DNA of 64,000 nucleotides from Mesorhizobium xinjiangense (GTDB taxonomy: Bacteria > Pseudomonadota > Alphaproteobacteria > Rhizobiales > Rhizobiaceae): NCBI RefSeq assembly GCF_009749525.1, contig NZ_WOAC01000007.1:62001-126000 (forward strand), given 5' to 3'. Position 1 is the first letter of the stretch. Every line of letters begins with the position of its first letter. A program made the translations under genes and the position numbers. Below the pieces are notes generated by a model. The model searched no databases and was not told the origin of the DNA. It saw only the letters and a program-made list of their open reading frames with translations. Shown in pieces: positions 34,502-43,372 of this stretch.

Positions 34502-34942
34502 TCAGCTGCCGAATGCGACCGGCGACTTGGTTTCGGTTTTCAGATTGGCGATGCAGGCATTCGCGGCAACGTCGTCGCCCTGACAGGCCGTGGCGTCGTC
34601 GACCAGAACGCGCGAGACGGCCGGGCAGTCGACGCCGGGCAGGTCGAACTGGCGTACCTTGGTCTTTCCGGCGGGCAGCGCCTTGAAATCGAGCACGCTG
34701 AGACGGTCGACCAGCCCCTTCTGGTCGAACAGGACGATCTCGAAGGCTGCCTTGTCGAGCGGCTTGCCGAGGTCGTTGGTGACGACGAAGGTGAGCCGGC
34801 AGCCGGCCTGGGATTTCTCGAGGCCGTTGAGTTCCATGGCCAGGGCTGGCGCCGGCTCTTCGGCCTGCGCCAGCCCTGCACAGGCAGGCGACATCGCAAT
34901 CACCGCGGTCAGGAGACGGATCAATGTCGCTGCTTGTTTCAT
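34502..34942 (-). CDS. uncharacterised exported protein of the heme receptor operon
   Basis: The 146-residue protein has a signal peptide (cleavage after AQA, about residue 26) and a beta-rich mature part with TFVVTNDLGKPLDKAAFEIVLFDQKGLVDRL. Four cysteines remain in the mature part, possibly paired as disulfides in the periplasm. I do not recognise the family, though genes of this kind accompany heme-receptor operons in rhizobia from memory. It lies 6 bp from the receptor stop and 25 bp from exbB, so it is certainly in the same operon. A periplasmic heme- or receptor-accessory role is inference. Confidence 0.75.
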   Translation of the reverse strand: MKQAATLIRLLTAVIAMSPACAGLAQAEEPAPALAMELNGLEKSQAGCRLTFVVTNDLGKPLDKAAFEIVLFDQKGLVDRLSVLDFKALPAGKTKVRQFDLPGVDCPAVSRVLVDDATACQGDDVAANACIANLKTETKSPVAFGS

Positions 34943-34948
34943 GTTGTC

Positions 34949-37165
34949 TTAGCCTCCAAAGCGTAGGGTTGCGGCCAACTTCAGCGTCAGGCCGGGTTCG
35001 TAGATGATATCCGTTGTGGTTGCGTTGAGCGGGTTGGCGTAATGCTCGTCAAAAAGGTTGTCGGCACGGAAATCCAACCGGAAATTCTCGTTCGGCCGAT
35101 AGCTGGCGAATGCGTTGACGAGCGTATAGTTGTCCGCGAAGGTCGCCCCCTCCGGAACATCGTTGTACTGGACTTCGCCGCCGATCGTCAGCTTCTCTTC
35201 GAGCAGGCGCATGCCAAGATGCGCCGTGACCTGGGAGTTCGGCACGGTCAGAAGGTCTTCACGCTCCCCGTCCTGGATCGTGTAGCCATCGATGATGGAT
35301 GCCGTCAGACCACCGAACCAGCGACCCGCATCGTAGACGGCCTCGAATTCGAAGCCGCGGATCTTGGCTTCCGCGAAGTTCTGGTACTGAAAGCAGGTGG
35401 GAACGTAGCTGCCGCCCATCCATATCGGCGTTAATGTGGGAATGTACGGACAACCGTCCGTGCCGGCATCGATCGACTTGCCGCCGATATAGTCGTCGAT
35501 GTCGTTGTTGAAATAAGCCGCTTTGAGCCGCAAGGTGTCATCGGCGAGGGCGATGCCGTCTTTCGCGTAATTAACGCCGAACTCCCATGTTTTTGCCGTT
35601 TCGGGCTTCAGGTCGGGGTTCGGCAGGAAGGGGAAGACGACGCCGTTGGGATGCAGGCCGCTGATCAGCGTTTCGGTAACGGAAGGCGACCGATACCCTT
35701 CGGCGTAGGTGCCGTAGAACTGAAGTCCTTTCCAGGTCTCATCCGTGAATGGTGACACGCCTACGGTGATGCGCGGTGAAACGCGGTCACCGGAATTGTC
35801 GGTTGAACCGCCCTCCAATTCGTAATTGTCGTAACGCAGCGCCCCGATGACCTCGAGCCATTCGTAGGTAATCTTGTCCTGGACATAGGCTCCCCAGACG
35901 GTTCTGTTGCCCGAAGGCGTGTAGACGTCGCTGCCGCCACCGGCGTTCTCGGTGACGACCTCGTCCTTCAGCCAGTCCCCGCCATAGGTCAATTCGTGGG
36001 AGATCAGACCGGTATCGAACCGCGAGGTGTTCCAGGCATCGAACCCGTAGGTGTCGAGATCATAGGTGGTCTGGGAGCCGGCCGGGATGATCGTCGGGGC
36101 GCCTGTTGAGGAATCGAACTGGAACGCATCCGTCAGGTAGGTCTGGTCAAGGTTGGATTTGTTGTAGGACGCGTTGACATGCAGATCGAGCCAACTCGCC
36201 GCATCGTCGGTGATGTTGTATCGTGCCGTGAAGGTGTTCTGCTTGAGATCGGCATCATAGGCGCCGGACCCTTCTGTCCAGCTGTCGTCGGCACCGATCC
36301 ATCCAAGCTTCAGTTCGCTGTTCTCGGTCGGTCGGATGGACGACTTCAACATTCCACTGAGAAGATCGAAACCGGACCCTTCCACCCGGTTGCCGTCACC
36401 ATCCTTGTACTCGCCGTAATCGCGCCAGACGACGTTGCCCAGAACGTCGAAAGCGTCGCTAAAGCGATAAGCGCCAGTGCCGCTGGTCGTCCATCCGCTG
36501 CCGTTTGATTCATACTGTCCCGTAACGGAGAATGCATATGTCTCGTCCGGATGCAGAAAGTCGATCGCATCCTTGGTCTCGAAGAAGACGACGCCGCCGA
36601 TCGCTCCGGAGCCATAGGTATTGGCAATTGGGCCACGTACGACATCGACCTGCTGGATCAGCATCGGATCGATGAAAAAGAGATTCTGTGTACCGTGCCC
36701 GGAGCGCTGAAAATTCTGCCGGGCACCATCGACGATGACTGCAACACGTCCAAAGTCCTGCAGGCCGCGGATATTGATTGTCGAAGCGGCTCTCTTTGAA
36801 TCCATCTGGACCGCCACGCCAGGCACGCCGAACAGAACTTCTGACGGATTGGTCGCCATGCGCCGCTCGAGAACTTCGCCGGCGACCTGGCTGACGGAGC
36901 CAAGCGTTTCAAGTGCGCTCTCGCCGGTACGGCTGACAACCGTTATCCGATCCAGAACGGTGAGGCCGACTTCGCTGTCGGTTTGTGTTGCCTGTGCGAC
37001 CGCCGCATCCTGCGCTGTAGCTTCCTGTGCGGCTGCTTCGCCAGCCGTCAATCCAATGACCGCGACGCCGGCCAACAGTGCCGCCGACCGGCGCCACCTC
37101 GTTGCCGACATGTCGTGATGCCATGCGCTATCGACCCGATCCGGGTAGCCGTGAACCAGCCCCAT
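34949..37165 (-). CDS. TonB-dependent heme/hemoglobin outer-membrane receptor
   Basis: The roughly 738-residue receptor has a signal peptide, a plug domain (about 85-200: VLFGVPGVAVQMDSKRAASTINIRGLQDFGRVAVIVDGARQN) and a 22-strand barrel ending in the terminal Phe-containing strand (LAATLRFGG). Heme-receptor-like motifs are YRSPSVTE, in place of FRAP, and NPDLKPET, in place of NPNL. The TonB-box region is EVGLTVLDRITVV. The ATG at 37165 is preceded by AGGAG 7 nt upstream; the signal peptide is preceded by a long basic N-region. It is the first gene of the operon that includes exbB, two exbD and tonB. BhuA/ShuA-type function is likely. Confidence 0.88.
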   Translation of the reverse strand: MGLVHGYPDRVDSAWHHDMSATRWRRSAALLAGVAVIGLTAGEAAAQEATAQDAAVAQATQTDSEVGLTVLDRITVVSRTGESALETLGSVSQVAGEVLERRMATNPSEVLFGVPGVAVQMDSKRAASTINIRGLQDFGRVAVIVDGARQNFQRSGHGTQNLFFIDPMLIQQVDVVRGPIANTYGSGAIGGVVFFETKDAIDFLHPDETYAFSVTGQYESNGSGWTTSGTGAYRFSDAFDVLGNVVWRDYGEYKDGDGNRVEGSGFDLLSGMLKSSIRPTENSELKLGWIGADDSWTEGSGAYDADLKQNTFTARYNITDDAASWLDLHVNASYNKSNLDQTYLTDAFQFDSSTGAPTIIPAGSQTTYDLDTYGFDAWNTSRFDTGLISHELTYGGDWLKDEVVTENAGGGSDVYTPSGNRTVWGAYVQDKITYEWLEVIGALRYDNYELEGGSTDNSGDRVSPRITVGVSPFTDETWKGLQFYGTYAEGYRSPSVTETLISGLHPNGVVFPFLPNPDLKPETAKTWEFGVNYAKDGIALADDTLRLKAAYFNNDIDDYIGGKSIDAGTDGCPYIPTLTPIWMGGSYVPTCFQYQNFAEAKIRGFEFEAVYDAGRWFGGLTASIIDGYTIQDGEREDLLTVPNSQVTAHLGMRLLEEKLTIGGEVQYNDVPEGATFADNYTLVNAFASYRPNENFRLDFRADNLFDEHYANPLNATTTDIIYEPGLTLKLAATLRFGG

Positions 37166-37296
37166 CTGCCCTCTCCTGAAATGTGTTCGTGCTGGCTGAC
37201 ACGTCATCGTTGTGTGCGCTTGCTCGCGGTTGTCGGTTGGCCCGTTCGCGTTTAAACTTGACTCATTGCGTCCGGTATTGCACTTCCTAATAAACA

Positions 37297-37311
37297 TGAT
37301 AATTACTGTCA
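37297..37311. promoter_or_regulatory. RirA-type iron-responsive operator (IRO box) over the receptor -35 hexamer
   Basis: TGATAATTACTGTCA fits the recalled IRO consensus TGA-N9-TCA exactly. On the minus strand the same bases begin TTGACA (37313-37308), a perfect -35 hexamer for the receptor gene; the -10 is weaker. RirA bound here would block RNA polymerase when iron is replete. The box lies between the divergent receptor operon and hmuP and could serve both directions. Confidence 0.7.
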
Positions 37312-37384
37312 AGAAATCAAATCGGAGATTCCCGACCCGCCAAGCCAGCTCTGCGCAAGCCCGGCGCGAATGGAGGAGATGGAC

Positions 37385-37597
37385 GTGAACAGCATGCGCT
37401 ACACCGTTGAATTCGCACGGCGCGACAGGTCTCCCGCTTATCGGCGCGACGAGCAGGCGGCCCGCCAGCCGTTTGACATGAAGACGATCAGCAGCAACTC
37501 GCTCTTCGAAGGCGGCAAGGAGATCGGAATCGAGCATGGCGGCGCGCTCTACCGTCTGAAAATCACCCGTCAGGGCAAGCTCATTCTCAACAAGTAG
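37385..37597 (+). CDS. hmuP: hemin uptake protein HmuP/HemP
   Basis: This is a small HemP-family protein with the hallmark tail ISSNSLFEGGKEIGIEHGGALYRLKITRQGKLILNK. HmuP is needed for heme-receptor expression or function in rhizobia and acts as a coactivator with Irr in some species (recalled). Start assignment is uncertain: GGAGGAG at 37372-37378 gives good spacing to a GTG at 37385, while ATG codons at 37370, 37379 and 37394 are alternatives. It is the first gene of the hmuPSTUV strand, 11 bp from hmuS. Confidence 0.82.
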   Translation: MNSMRYTVEFARRDRSPAYRRDEQAARQPFDMKTISSNSLFEGGKEIGIEHGGALYRLKITRQGKLILNK

Positions 37598-37607
37598 GGG
37601 GCCATTG

Positions 37608-38666
37608 ATGACCATCGACGTCAGACCGACGCCGGAAGCGATCCGCGCCGCGTGGGCGGACAATCCCAAGATGCGCGAGCGCGACCTGGCAAATCAGCTC
37701 GGCATATCGGAGGCCGAGTTCGTCGCCGCCTATTGCGGCATTTCGGCGCGCAGGATCGTGCCGGATGTGGACAAGCTTCTGGGCGGCATCGGCGCCGTCG
37801 GCGAGGTCATGGCGCTGACGCGCAATGAAAGTGCCGTGCACGAGAAGATCGGCCCCTATGACAAGCCCGTGGCCGGAAAGCATGCCGCGATGGTTCTGGG
37901 CGCTGAGATCGACCTGCGCATCTTCCCCAAGCATTGGGTGCATGGATTTGCCGTCGAGAAGGCGGACGGCGAGCAAGTGCGCCGCAGCCTGCAATTCTTC
38001 GATGCGGCGGGCGAGGCCGTGCACAAGATTCATTTGCGCCCGTCTTCCGATGTCGAGGCCTATGAGCGCCTCGTGCGCGACATGCTGGCGCCCGATCAGT
38101 CGCAGACGGTCGCGATCGCCACCGACGGTGACAAAGCCGAAGAGCCTGCCGCCGAACCGGATCTGACGGAACTGCGTCGGCGCTGGGGCACGATGACGGA
38201 CGTGCATCAGTTCGCCGGCATTTTGCGCGACATGAAGTTGACGCGCCGCAAGGCGGTGGAAGTCATCGGCCGCGATTTTGCCTGGCGGCTCGACAACGGC
38301 GCGGTCGAGGCGATGATGCGCCATGCCGCGCAGGAAGACGACCTGCCGATCATGTGCTTCGTCGGCAATCGCGGCTGCATCCAGATCCATTCCGGGCCGA
38401 TCCGGGAGATCAAGCCGATGGGGCCGTGGCTCAATGTGATGGATCCGACCTTCCATCTTCATCTGCGGCTCGACCACATCGCCGAGGTTTGGGCGGTGCG
38501 CAAGCCCAACAAGGATGGCCATGTCACCTCGATCGAGGCCTATGGAGCGGACGGGTCGATGATCATCCAGTTCTTCGGCAAACGAAAGGAAGGGGTGGAC
38601 GAGCGGCCGGACTGGCGTTTCATCGTCGAAAACCTGCCGCAAGTCCCGCATTCCACGGCAGCGTGA
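37608..38666 (+). CDS. hmuS: hemin-degrading factor / cytoplasmic heme-binding protein HmuS
   Basis: The 352-residue protein consists of two tandem HemS/HmuS repeats (about 15-160 and 185-345). Markers are MALTRNESAVHEKIGPYD in repeat 1 and MCFVGNRGCIQIHSGPIREIKPMGPWLNVMDPTFHLHLR in repeat 2. It binds heme in the cytoplasm after import and passes it to degradation. AGGGG precedes the ATG at 37608; a TTG one codon earlier is not preferred. Followed 11 bp later by hmuT. Confidence 0.92.
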   Translation: MTIDVRPTPEAIRAAWADNPKMRERDLANQLGISEAEFVAAYCGISARRIVPDVDKLLGGIGAVGEVMALTRNESAVHEKIGPYDKPVAGKHAAMVLGAEIDLRIFPKHWVHGFAVEKADGEQVRRSLQFFDAAGEAVHKIHLRPSSDVEAYERLVRDMLAPDQSQTVAIATDGDKAEEPAAEPDLTELRRRWGTMTDVHQFAGILRDMKLTRRKAVEVIGRDFAWRLDNGAVEAMMRHAAQEDDLPIMCFVGNRGCIQIHSGPIREIKPMGPWLNVMDPTFHLHLRLDHIAEVWAVRKPNKDGHVTSIEAYGADGSMIIQFFGKRKEGVDERPDWRFIVENLPQVPHSTAA

Positions 38667-38676
38667 GGCACAGGCC

Positions 38677-39609
38677 ATGACGACCACATCATCCCGGCGA
38701 CGCTTGATGCAGGCAGGCGCCTGCCTATTCACCCTAGCGCTCACCGTCTTTCCGGTGCTGGCGCCGCCGCCCGGCGGCGAAAGGGCCTTTGCCGGCGAGC
38801 AGGCGGCCGTTGCCGCCGAGGCGCGTCGCATCGTCGGCGTCGGCGGCTCGGTCACCGAAATCGTCTACGCGCTCGGTGAACAGGACAGGCTGGTGGCGCG
38901 TGACTCGACCAGCCAGTTTCCCGAGGCGGCGCTCAAACTGCCCGACATCGGCTATATGCGGGCGCTTTCGCCCGAAGGTGTGCTCTCGGTCAATCCCGAC
39001 GCGATCATAGCGCTTGAGGGCAGCGGTCCGCCGGAGGCCGTCGACGTTCTGGAAAAGGCAAGCGTGCCCATGGTGGTCGTTCCCGAGACATTCGACCGCG
39101 ACGGCATCCTGGCCAAGATTCGCACCGTTGGCGCGGCGATCGGGGCGGACGACAAGGCCGAGGCGCTGGCGCGCGAGGTCGGCAGCGAGCTCGACGCCGC
39201 GCGCGCGCTGACCGAAGGCATCGCCGAGCCCAGGCGCGTCCTGTTCATCTTGAGCATTCAGGGCGGCAAAGTGCTCGCCTCGGGCACCGGCACCGCTGCC
39301 GACGGCATCATTGCGCTCGCCGGCGGGCAGAATGTGATCACGGAATTCGAGGGCTACAAGCAACTGACCGACGAGGCGGTGATCAACGCGCGCCCGGATG
39401 TCATATTGATGATGGATCGCGGTGGACCCGACCACGGGCCGGTGGCAGATCAGCTGTTCTCCAATCCGGCTGTTGCCGCCACGCCGGCCGGTGCGTCGAA
39501 GCGCCTGATCCGCATGGACGGAAACTATCTGCTCGGCTTCGGGCCGCGCACGGCGGCTGCCGCACGCGACCTCGCGGCCAGTCTCTATGGCGACAAGATC
39601 ACACACTGA
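38677..39609 (+). CDS. hmuT: heme ABC transporter periplasmic binding protein HmuT
   Basis: The 310-residue protein has an N-terminal signal peptide with a twin-arginine-like RRR start and hydrophobic LFTLALTVFPVLA. It is a class III periplasmic binding protein (TroA-like) with RIVGVGGSVTEIVYALGEQDRLVARDSTSQFP. The tyrosine in DIGYMRALSPEG near 102 is the probable heme ligand, as in ShuT and HmuT. It delivers heme from receptor to HmuUV in the periplasm. It sits between hmuS and hmuU with gaps of 10 and 9 bp. Confidence 0.92.
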   Translation: MTTTSSRRRLMQAGACLFTLALTVFPVLAPPPGGERAFAGEQAAVAAEARRIVGVGGSVTEIVYALGEQDRLVARDSTSQFPEAALKLPDIGYMRALSPEGVLSVNPDAIIALEGSGPPEAVDVLEKASVPMVVVPETFDRDGILAKIRTVGAAIGADDKAEALAREVGSELDAARALTEGIAEPRRVLFILSIQGGKVLASGTGTAADGIIALAGGQNVITEFEGYKQLTDEAVINARPDVILMMDRGGPDHGPVADQLFSNPAVAATPAGASKRLIRMDGNYLLGFGPRTAAAARDLAASLYGDKITH

Positions 39610-39618
39610 CCGGGCCGC

Positions 39619-40722
39619 ATGGTGGATACTGTCGTGAGCGCGCCGCAGGCGGCGGAAGATCGTATGGTTGCGGGTGACCGATCAGGGCGGGCCCGGCTGG
39701 CGTTCGCCGTCCTGATGGTGCTGCTGGCGGTGACTGCGGCGGCCAGCCTCGGATACGGGGCGGCCGACGCGTCGGCCTGGCGCGTTCTTGCCGGTCTCTT
39801 CGCGCCCGGTGGCGAGAATGGCGGGCTTCAGGCGCTTCGCCAGAACATCATCATCTATGAAATCCGATTGCCGCGTGTGGTGCTCGGCATACTCATCGGT
39901 GCCGCGCTCGCGGTGTCCGGCGCCGTCATGCAGGGGCTGTTCCGCAATCCGCTGGCCGATCCGGGCATCGTCGGCGTCTCGGCCGGCGCCGGCCTCGGCG
40001 CAATCAGCGTCATCGTGCTCGGCACGACGTCGCTCGCTCCGCTCGTTCAATGGCTCGGCATCTATGCCCTGCCGTTCGCCGCCTTTCTGGGTGGTCTGGC
40101 CACGACACTTCTTCTTTATCGCGTGGCGACCCGCAGGGGACAGACCTCGATCGCAACCATGCTCTTGGCCGGCATCGCGCTCGGCGCCATGGCCGGGGCG
40201 TTTTCCGGCGTGCTGGTCTTTTGGGCCGACGACCGCCAGCTGCGCGACCTTACCTTCTGGGGGCTCGGCTCGCTGGCCGGCGCGACCTGGACCAAGATCG
40301 CGGCAGCCGGGCCGATCATCGTCGCCGTCCTGTTGACGGCGCCGTTCCTGGCCCGCGGGCTCAACGCGATGGCGCTCGGCGAGGCGACGGCCAATCACCT
40401 GGGCATTCCGGTGCAGCGGCTGAAGAATGTCGCCATCGTCGCCGTGGCGGCGGCCACGGGCGCTTCCGTGGCCGTTTCCGGCGGCATCGGCTTCGTCGGC
40501 ATCGTCGTGCCGCACCTGCTGCGGCTGCTGATCGGGCCGGACAACCGCTATCTGCTGCCATGCTCGGCTTTGCTCGGCGCCAGCCTGCTCTTGATCGCCG
40601 ATGCGGTCAGCCGCACCATTGTCACGCCGGCCGAACTGCCCATCGGCATCGTCACCGCGGCGGTCGGCGGCCCCTTCTTCCTGTGGATCCTGCTGCGCCG
40701 GCGCGGCGTCATCGATCTTTGA
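39619..40722 (+). CDS. hmuU: heme ABC transporter permease HmuU
   Basis: The 367-residue FecCD-family permease has about ten membrane spans and the family blocks RLPRVVLGILIGAALAVSGAVMQGLFRNPLADPGIVGVSAGAGLGA and GIGFVGIVVPHLLRLLIGPDNR. It forms the inner-membrane heme channel as a dimer. The ATG at 39619 is 9 bp after hmuT. The hmuV start follows after 13 bp. Confidence 0.92.
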   Translation: MVDTVVSAPQAAEDRMVAGDRSGRARLAFAVLMVLLAVTAAASLGYGAADASAWRVLAGLFAPGGENGGLQALRQNIIIYEIRLPRVVLGILIGAALAVSGAVMQGLFRNPLADPGIVGVSAGAGLGAISVIVLGTTSLAPLVQWLGIYALPFAAFLGGLATTLLLYRVATRRGQTSIATMLLAGIALGAMAGAFSGVLVFWADDRQLRDLTFWGLGSLAGATWTKIAAAGPIIVAVLLTAPFLARGLNAMALGEATANHLGIPVQRLKNVAIVAVAAATGASVAVSGGIGFVGIVVPHLLRLLIGPDNRYLLPCSALLGASLLLIADAVSRTIVTPAELPIGIVTAAVGGPFFLWILLRRRGVIDL

Positions 40723-40735
40723 TGCGGAGACGACC

Positions 40736-41524
40736 ATGATCGAAGCGAACGACGTATCGGTATTCATCGGCAAGCAGTGCATCGTAACCGGCGTCGACTT
40801 CAAGGCCCCTCCGGGTGCGCTGGCGGCGGTCGTGGGTCCCAACGGCTCGGGCAAGACGACGTTTCTGCGCTCCCTGACGGGAGAGTTGCCCTATTCGGGA
40901 CATATCGCGATCAATGGTGCGGAAGTGTCGGCCCTGAAACCATGGCGGCTTGCCGCGATGCGCGCCGTCCTGCCGCAGGCGACCAACCTGTCCTTTCCGT
41001 TCACCGTGCGCGAGGTGGTCGGCCTCGGCCTGAGCAGCGGCCGCTCGGGCGCGCTCGCCGGCGAGGGGGCGCGCCTGCCCGAACGGGCGCTCGCGCGCGT
41101 CGATCTCGACGGGTTCGCCGGCCGCTTCTACCAGGAGCTGTCCGGCGGCGAGCAGCAGCGTGTGCAACTGGCGCGCGTCCTGTGCCAGGTCTGGGCCCCG
41201 GTTCTCGAAGGCGTGCCGCGCTATCTCTTCCTGGACGAGCCCGTCTCGAGCCTCGACATCAAGCACCAGCTCATCATCATGCGCATCGCACGCGACTTCG
41301 CCGCGCGCGGCGGGGGTGTCATCGCCATCCTGCACGACCTCAATCTCACGGCGATGTTCGCCGACGTCGTCTTCGTCATGCATCGCGGGCGTCTGGCTGC
41401 CGCCGGCACGCCGACGGAAGTGCTGCGCGACGACATCATCGCCCGCGTCTTCGAATGCGACATGAAGGTCGGCATTTTACCGCGCGGCGACATGCCCTTC
41501 GTGCTGCCGCAATCGGCGGCATGA
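40736..41524 (+). CDS. hmuV: heme ABC transporter ATP-binding protein HmuV
   Basis: The 262-residue ATPase has Walker A GPNGSGKTT (34-42), the signature LSGGEQQRV near 138, Walker B YLFLDEP near 163 and the switch His in LHDLN near 199. The VLPQATNLSFPFTVREVVGLGL segment is typical of HmuV. It powers HmuU. It is the last gene of the plus-strand heme operon and converges with rirA 32 bp away; I saw no strong terminator in that gap. Confidence 0.92.
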   Translation: MIEANDVSVFIGKQCIVTGVDFKAPPGALAAVVGPNGSGKTTFLRSLTGELPYSGHIAINGAEVSALKPWRLAAMRAVLPQATNLSFPFTVREVVGLGLSSGRSGALAGEGARLPERALARVDLDGFAGRFYQELSGGEQQRVQLARVLCQVWAPVLEGVPRYLFLDEPVSSLDIKHQLIIMRIARDFAARGGGVIAILHDLNLTAMFADVVFVMHRGRLAAAGTPTEVLRDDIIARVFECDMKVGILPRGDMPFVLPQSAA

Positions 41525-41556
41525 CCCGGCTGCGCGCTCGGTATGCGCCGGTACGC

Positions 41557-42018
41557 TCAGTTGGCGATGGCGTGGCCGGTCGTCTCGTTGATGTTGAGCA
41601 GGTTGCGCATGTCGGGCCGATCCTTGACCAGATCGGCAATGGTGTAGCCGGCCAGGACCTCGAAAAACGCACCCAGCGCCTGGCGCAGCGCCGAGTTCAA
41701 CGCGCAGCTGTCGACGAGCGGGCATTCGGTTGCGTCGTTCTCGAAGCACTCGGCCATGGCGAAGTTCTCTTCCGTCACCCTGACGACATCGAAAAGCGTG
41801 ATGTCGGTGGCCGGCTTGCCGAGCTTCACGCCGCCGTTGCGGCCGCGGACCGTTTGGACAAAGCCGTTCTCGACGAGCGGCTGCAGGATCTTGAACAGAA
41901 AAAGTTCCGATACCGAATAGGCGGCCGCGATCTCCGGAATACGGCTCAGCCGGCCGTCATTGGCCGCGCAGTACATGAGAATGCGGATTGCGTAATTCGT
42001 CTGACGCGTGAGTCGCAT
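41557..42018 (-). CDS. rirA: iron-responsive Rrf2-family regulator RirA
   Basis: The 153-residue Rrf2-family protein has an N-terminal winged helix (MRLTRQTNYAIRILMYCAANDGRLSRIPEIA) and the iron-sulfur cysteines C91, C99 and C105 in AECFENDATECPLVDSC. It closely matches RirA, the global iron repressor of rhizobia. The [4Fe-4S]-loaded protein binds IRO boxes such as the one at 37297 when iron is sufficient. AGGAG lies 6 nt before the ATG at 42018. It converges on hmuV, linking regulator and heme genes in one locus. Confidence 0.93.
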   Translation of the reverse strand: MRLTRQTNYAIRILMYCAANDGRLSRIPEIAAAYSVSELFLFKILQPLVENGFVQTVRGRNGGVKLGKPATDITLFDVVRVTEENFAMAECFENDATECPLVDSCALNSALRQALGAFFEVLAGYTIADLVKDRPDMRNLLNINETTGHAIAN

Positions 42019-42082
42019 GACAACTCCTATGCAGACGCATCTTCTCATGAAGACGCATCGTCTTGCTGGTATCTGCTCCTTG

Positions 42083-42099
42083 TTTAGAAGGATTCCAGA
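42083..42099. promoter_or_regulatory. ICE-like motif (possible Irr site) upstream of rirA
   Basis: TTTAGAAGGATTCCAGA resembles the iron-control element TTTAGAA-N3-TTCTAAA: the left half is perfect and the right half deviates at two or three positions. It lies about 65 bp upstream of the rirA start codon. Irr is known to repress rirA in related bacteria (recalled). Confidence 0.5.
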
Positions 42100-42131
42100 A
42101 TGGATGCTAGAGGGGGTTGCAAATAAACTTG

Positions 42132-42150
42132 ATAACAAGAGTCCTGTTAT
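42132..42150. promoter_or_regulatory. 19-bp dyad ATAACA-N7-TGTTAT between rirA and the downstream isomerase gene
   Basis: This is a perfect 6-bp inverted repeat with a 7-bp spacer, in an A/T-rich stretch of the 255-bp divergent region. It is a plausible operator for either rirA or the sugar isomerase gene. The binding protein is unknown. Confidence 0.4.
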
Positions 42151-42273
42151 GAAAGCGTGCCGTCAGATGCGCCACCAAGGAGTGATTGATGGCTGCCGCC
42201 TGATATGCTTTCGATAGGACACAGTCCGGTGAATCGATTTATTTCGGACGAAACATGATGTGGAGGAGGCGCA

Positions 42274-43332
42274 ATGCCGGCAACGATCAAGGGACCCGCT
42301 CTTTTCCTGGCGCAGTTCGCAAGCGACGAGGCACCTTACAATACACTGCCGGCGATCGCCGAATGGGCTGGCGGGCTGGGCTACAAGGGCATCCAGATCC
42401 CGACATGGGACGGACGGCTGTTCGATCTGGAAAAGGCGGCCGAATCACAAGCCTATTGCGACGAGGTCAAGGGCATCTGCGCCGATGCCGGGGTGGAGAT
42501 CACCGAACTGTCGACCCATCTGCAGGGCCAGTTGGTGGCAGTCCATCCCGCCTATGACAGCCAGTTCGACGGTTTCGCGCCGGCCTCTGTGCACAACAAT
42601 CCCAAGGCGCGCCAGGAATGGGCGGTGCGCCAGCTCATGCTTGGCGCCAGGGCGTCGCGCAATCTCGGTCTCGACGTATCGGTTTCGTTCACCGGGGCGC
42701 TGGCCTTTCCCTATCTCTACCCCTGGCCGCAGCGCCCGGCCGGCCTGATCGAGGAGGCGTTCGGCGAACTGGGCCGGCGCTGGAAGCCGATCCTCGACGC
42801 CTATGACGAGGCCGGTGTCGATATCGGCTACGAGATCCATCCTGGCGAGGACGTCTTCGACGGGGCGACCTTCGAGATGTTCCTCGATGCCGTCGGCGGG
42901 CACGCGCGAGCCAACATCAATTACGATCCGTCGCATTTCCTGCTGCAGCAGCTCGACTACCTAGCCTTCATCGACATCTATCACGAACGCATCAAGGCCT
43001 TTCACGTCAAGGACGCCGAGTTCAACCCGGACGGACGCCAGGGGGTCTATTCGGGCTATCAGGGCTGGGTCGGCCGGGCAGGGCGGTTCCGGTCGCTGGG
43101 CGACGGGCAGGTCGATTTCTCCGGCATCTTCTCCAAGCTGACGACCCATGGCTACGATTCCTGGGCCGTGCTGGAGTGGGAATGCTGCCTGAAGAACCCC
43201 GAGGACGGGGCGGCCGAAGGCGCGCCCTTCATCGCCCATCACATCATTCGCGTCACCGACAAGGCGTTCGACGATTTCGCCGGCGGCACGACCGACCGGG
43301 CGGCACTGCGCAAGATGATGGGCATCGAATAA
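42274..43332 (+). CDS. sugar phosphate isomerase/epimerase family protein (xylose isomerase-like TIM barrel)
   Basis: The 352-residue protein is of the AP-endonuclease-2 / IolE-type TIM barrel superfamily. Divalent metal ligands are likely among YEIHPGEDV near 190, NYDPSHFLLQQ near 218 and AFHVKDAEF near 245. It probably isomerises or epimerises a keto-sugar or inositol-type compound. Preceded by GGAGGAGGC, a strong ribosome-binding site. It is followed 40 bp later by a Gfo/Idh/MocA dehydrogenase, a common pairing in sugar or inositol catabolism. Substrate not determinable. Confidence 0.82.
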   Translation: MPATIKGPALFLAQFASDEAPYNTLPAIAEWAGGLGYKGIQIPTWDGRLFDLEKAAESQAYCDEVKGICADAGVEITELSTHLQGQLVAVHPAYDSQFDGFAPASVHNNPKARQEWAVRQLMLGARASRNLGLDVSVSFTGALAFPYLYPWPQRPAGLIEEAFGELGRRWKPILDAYDEAGVDIGYEIHPGEDVFDGATFEMFLDAVGGHARANINYDPSHFLLQQLDYLAFIDIYHERIKAFHVKDAEFNPDGRQGVYSGYQGWVGRAGRFRSLGDGQVDFSGIFSKLTTHGYDSWAVLEWECCLKNPEDGAAEGAPFIAHHIIRVTDKAFDDFAGGTTDRAALRKMMGIE

Positions 43333-43372
43333 GGTGCGGCAACACAACGTCGCGACAAAGGAGGAGGCAGGC

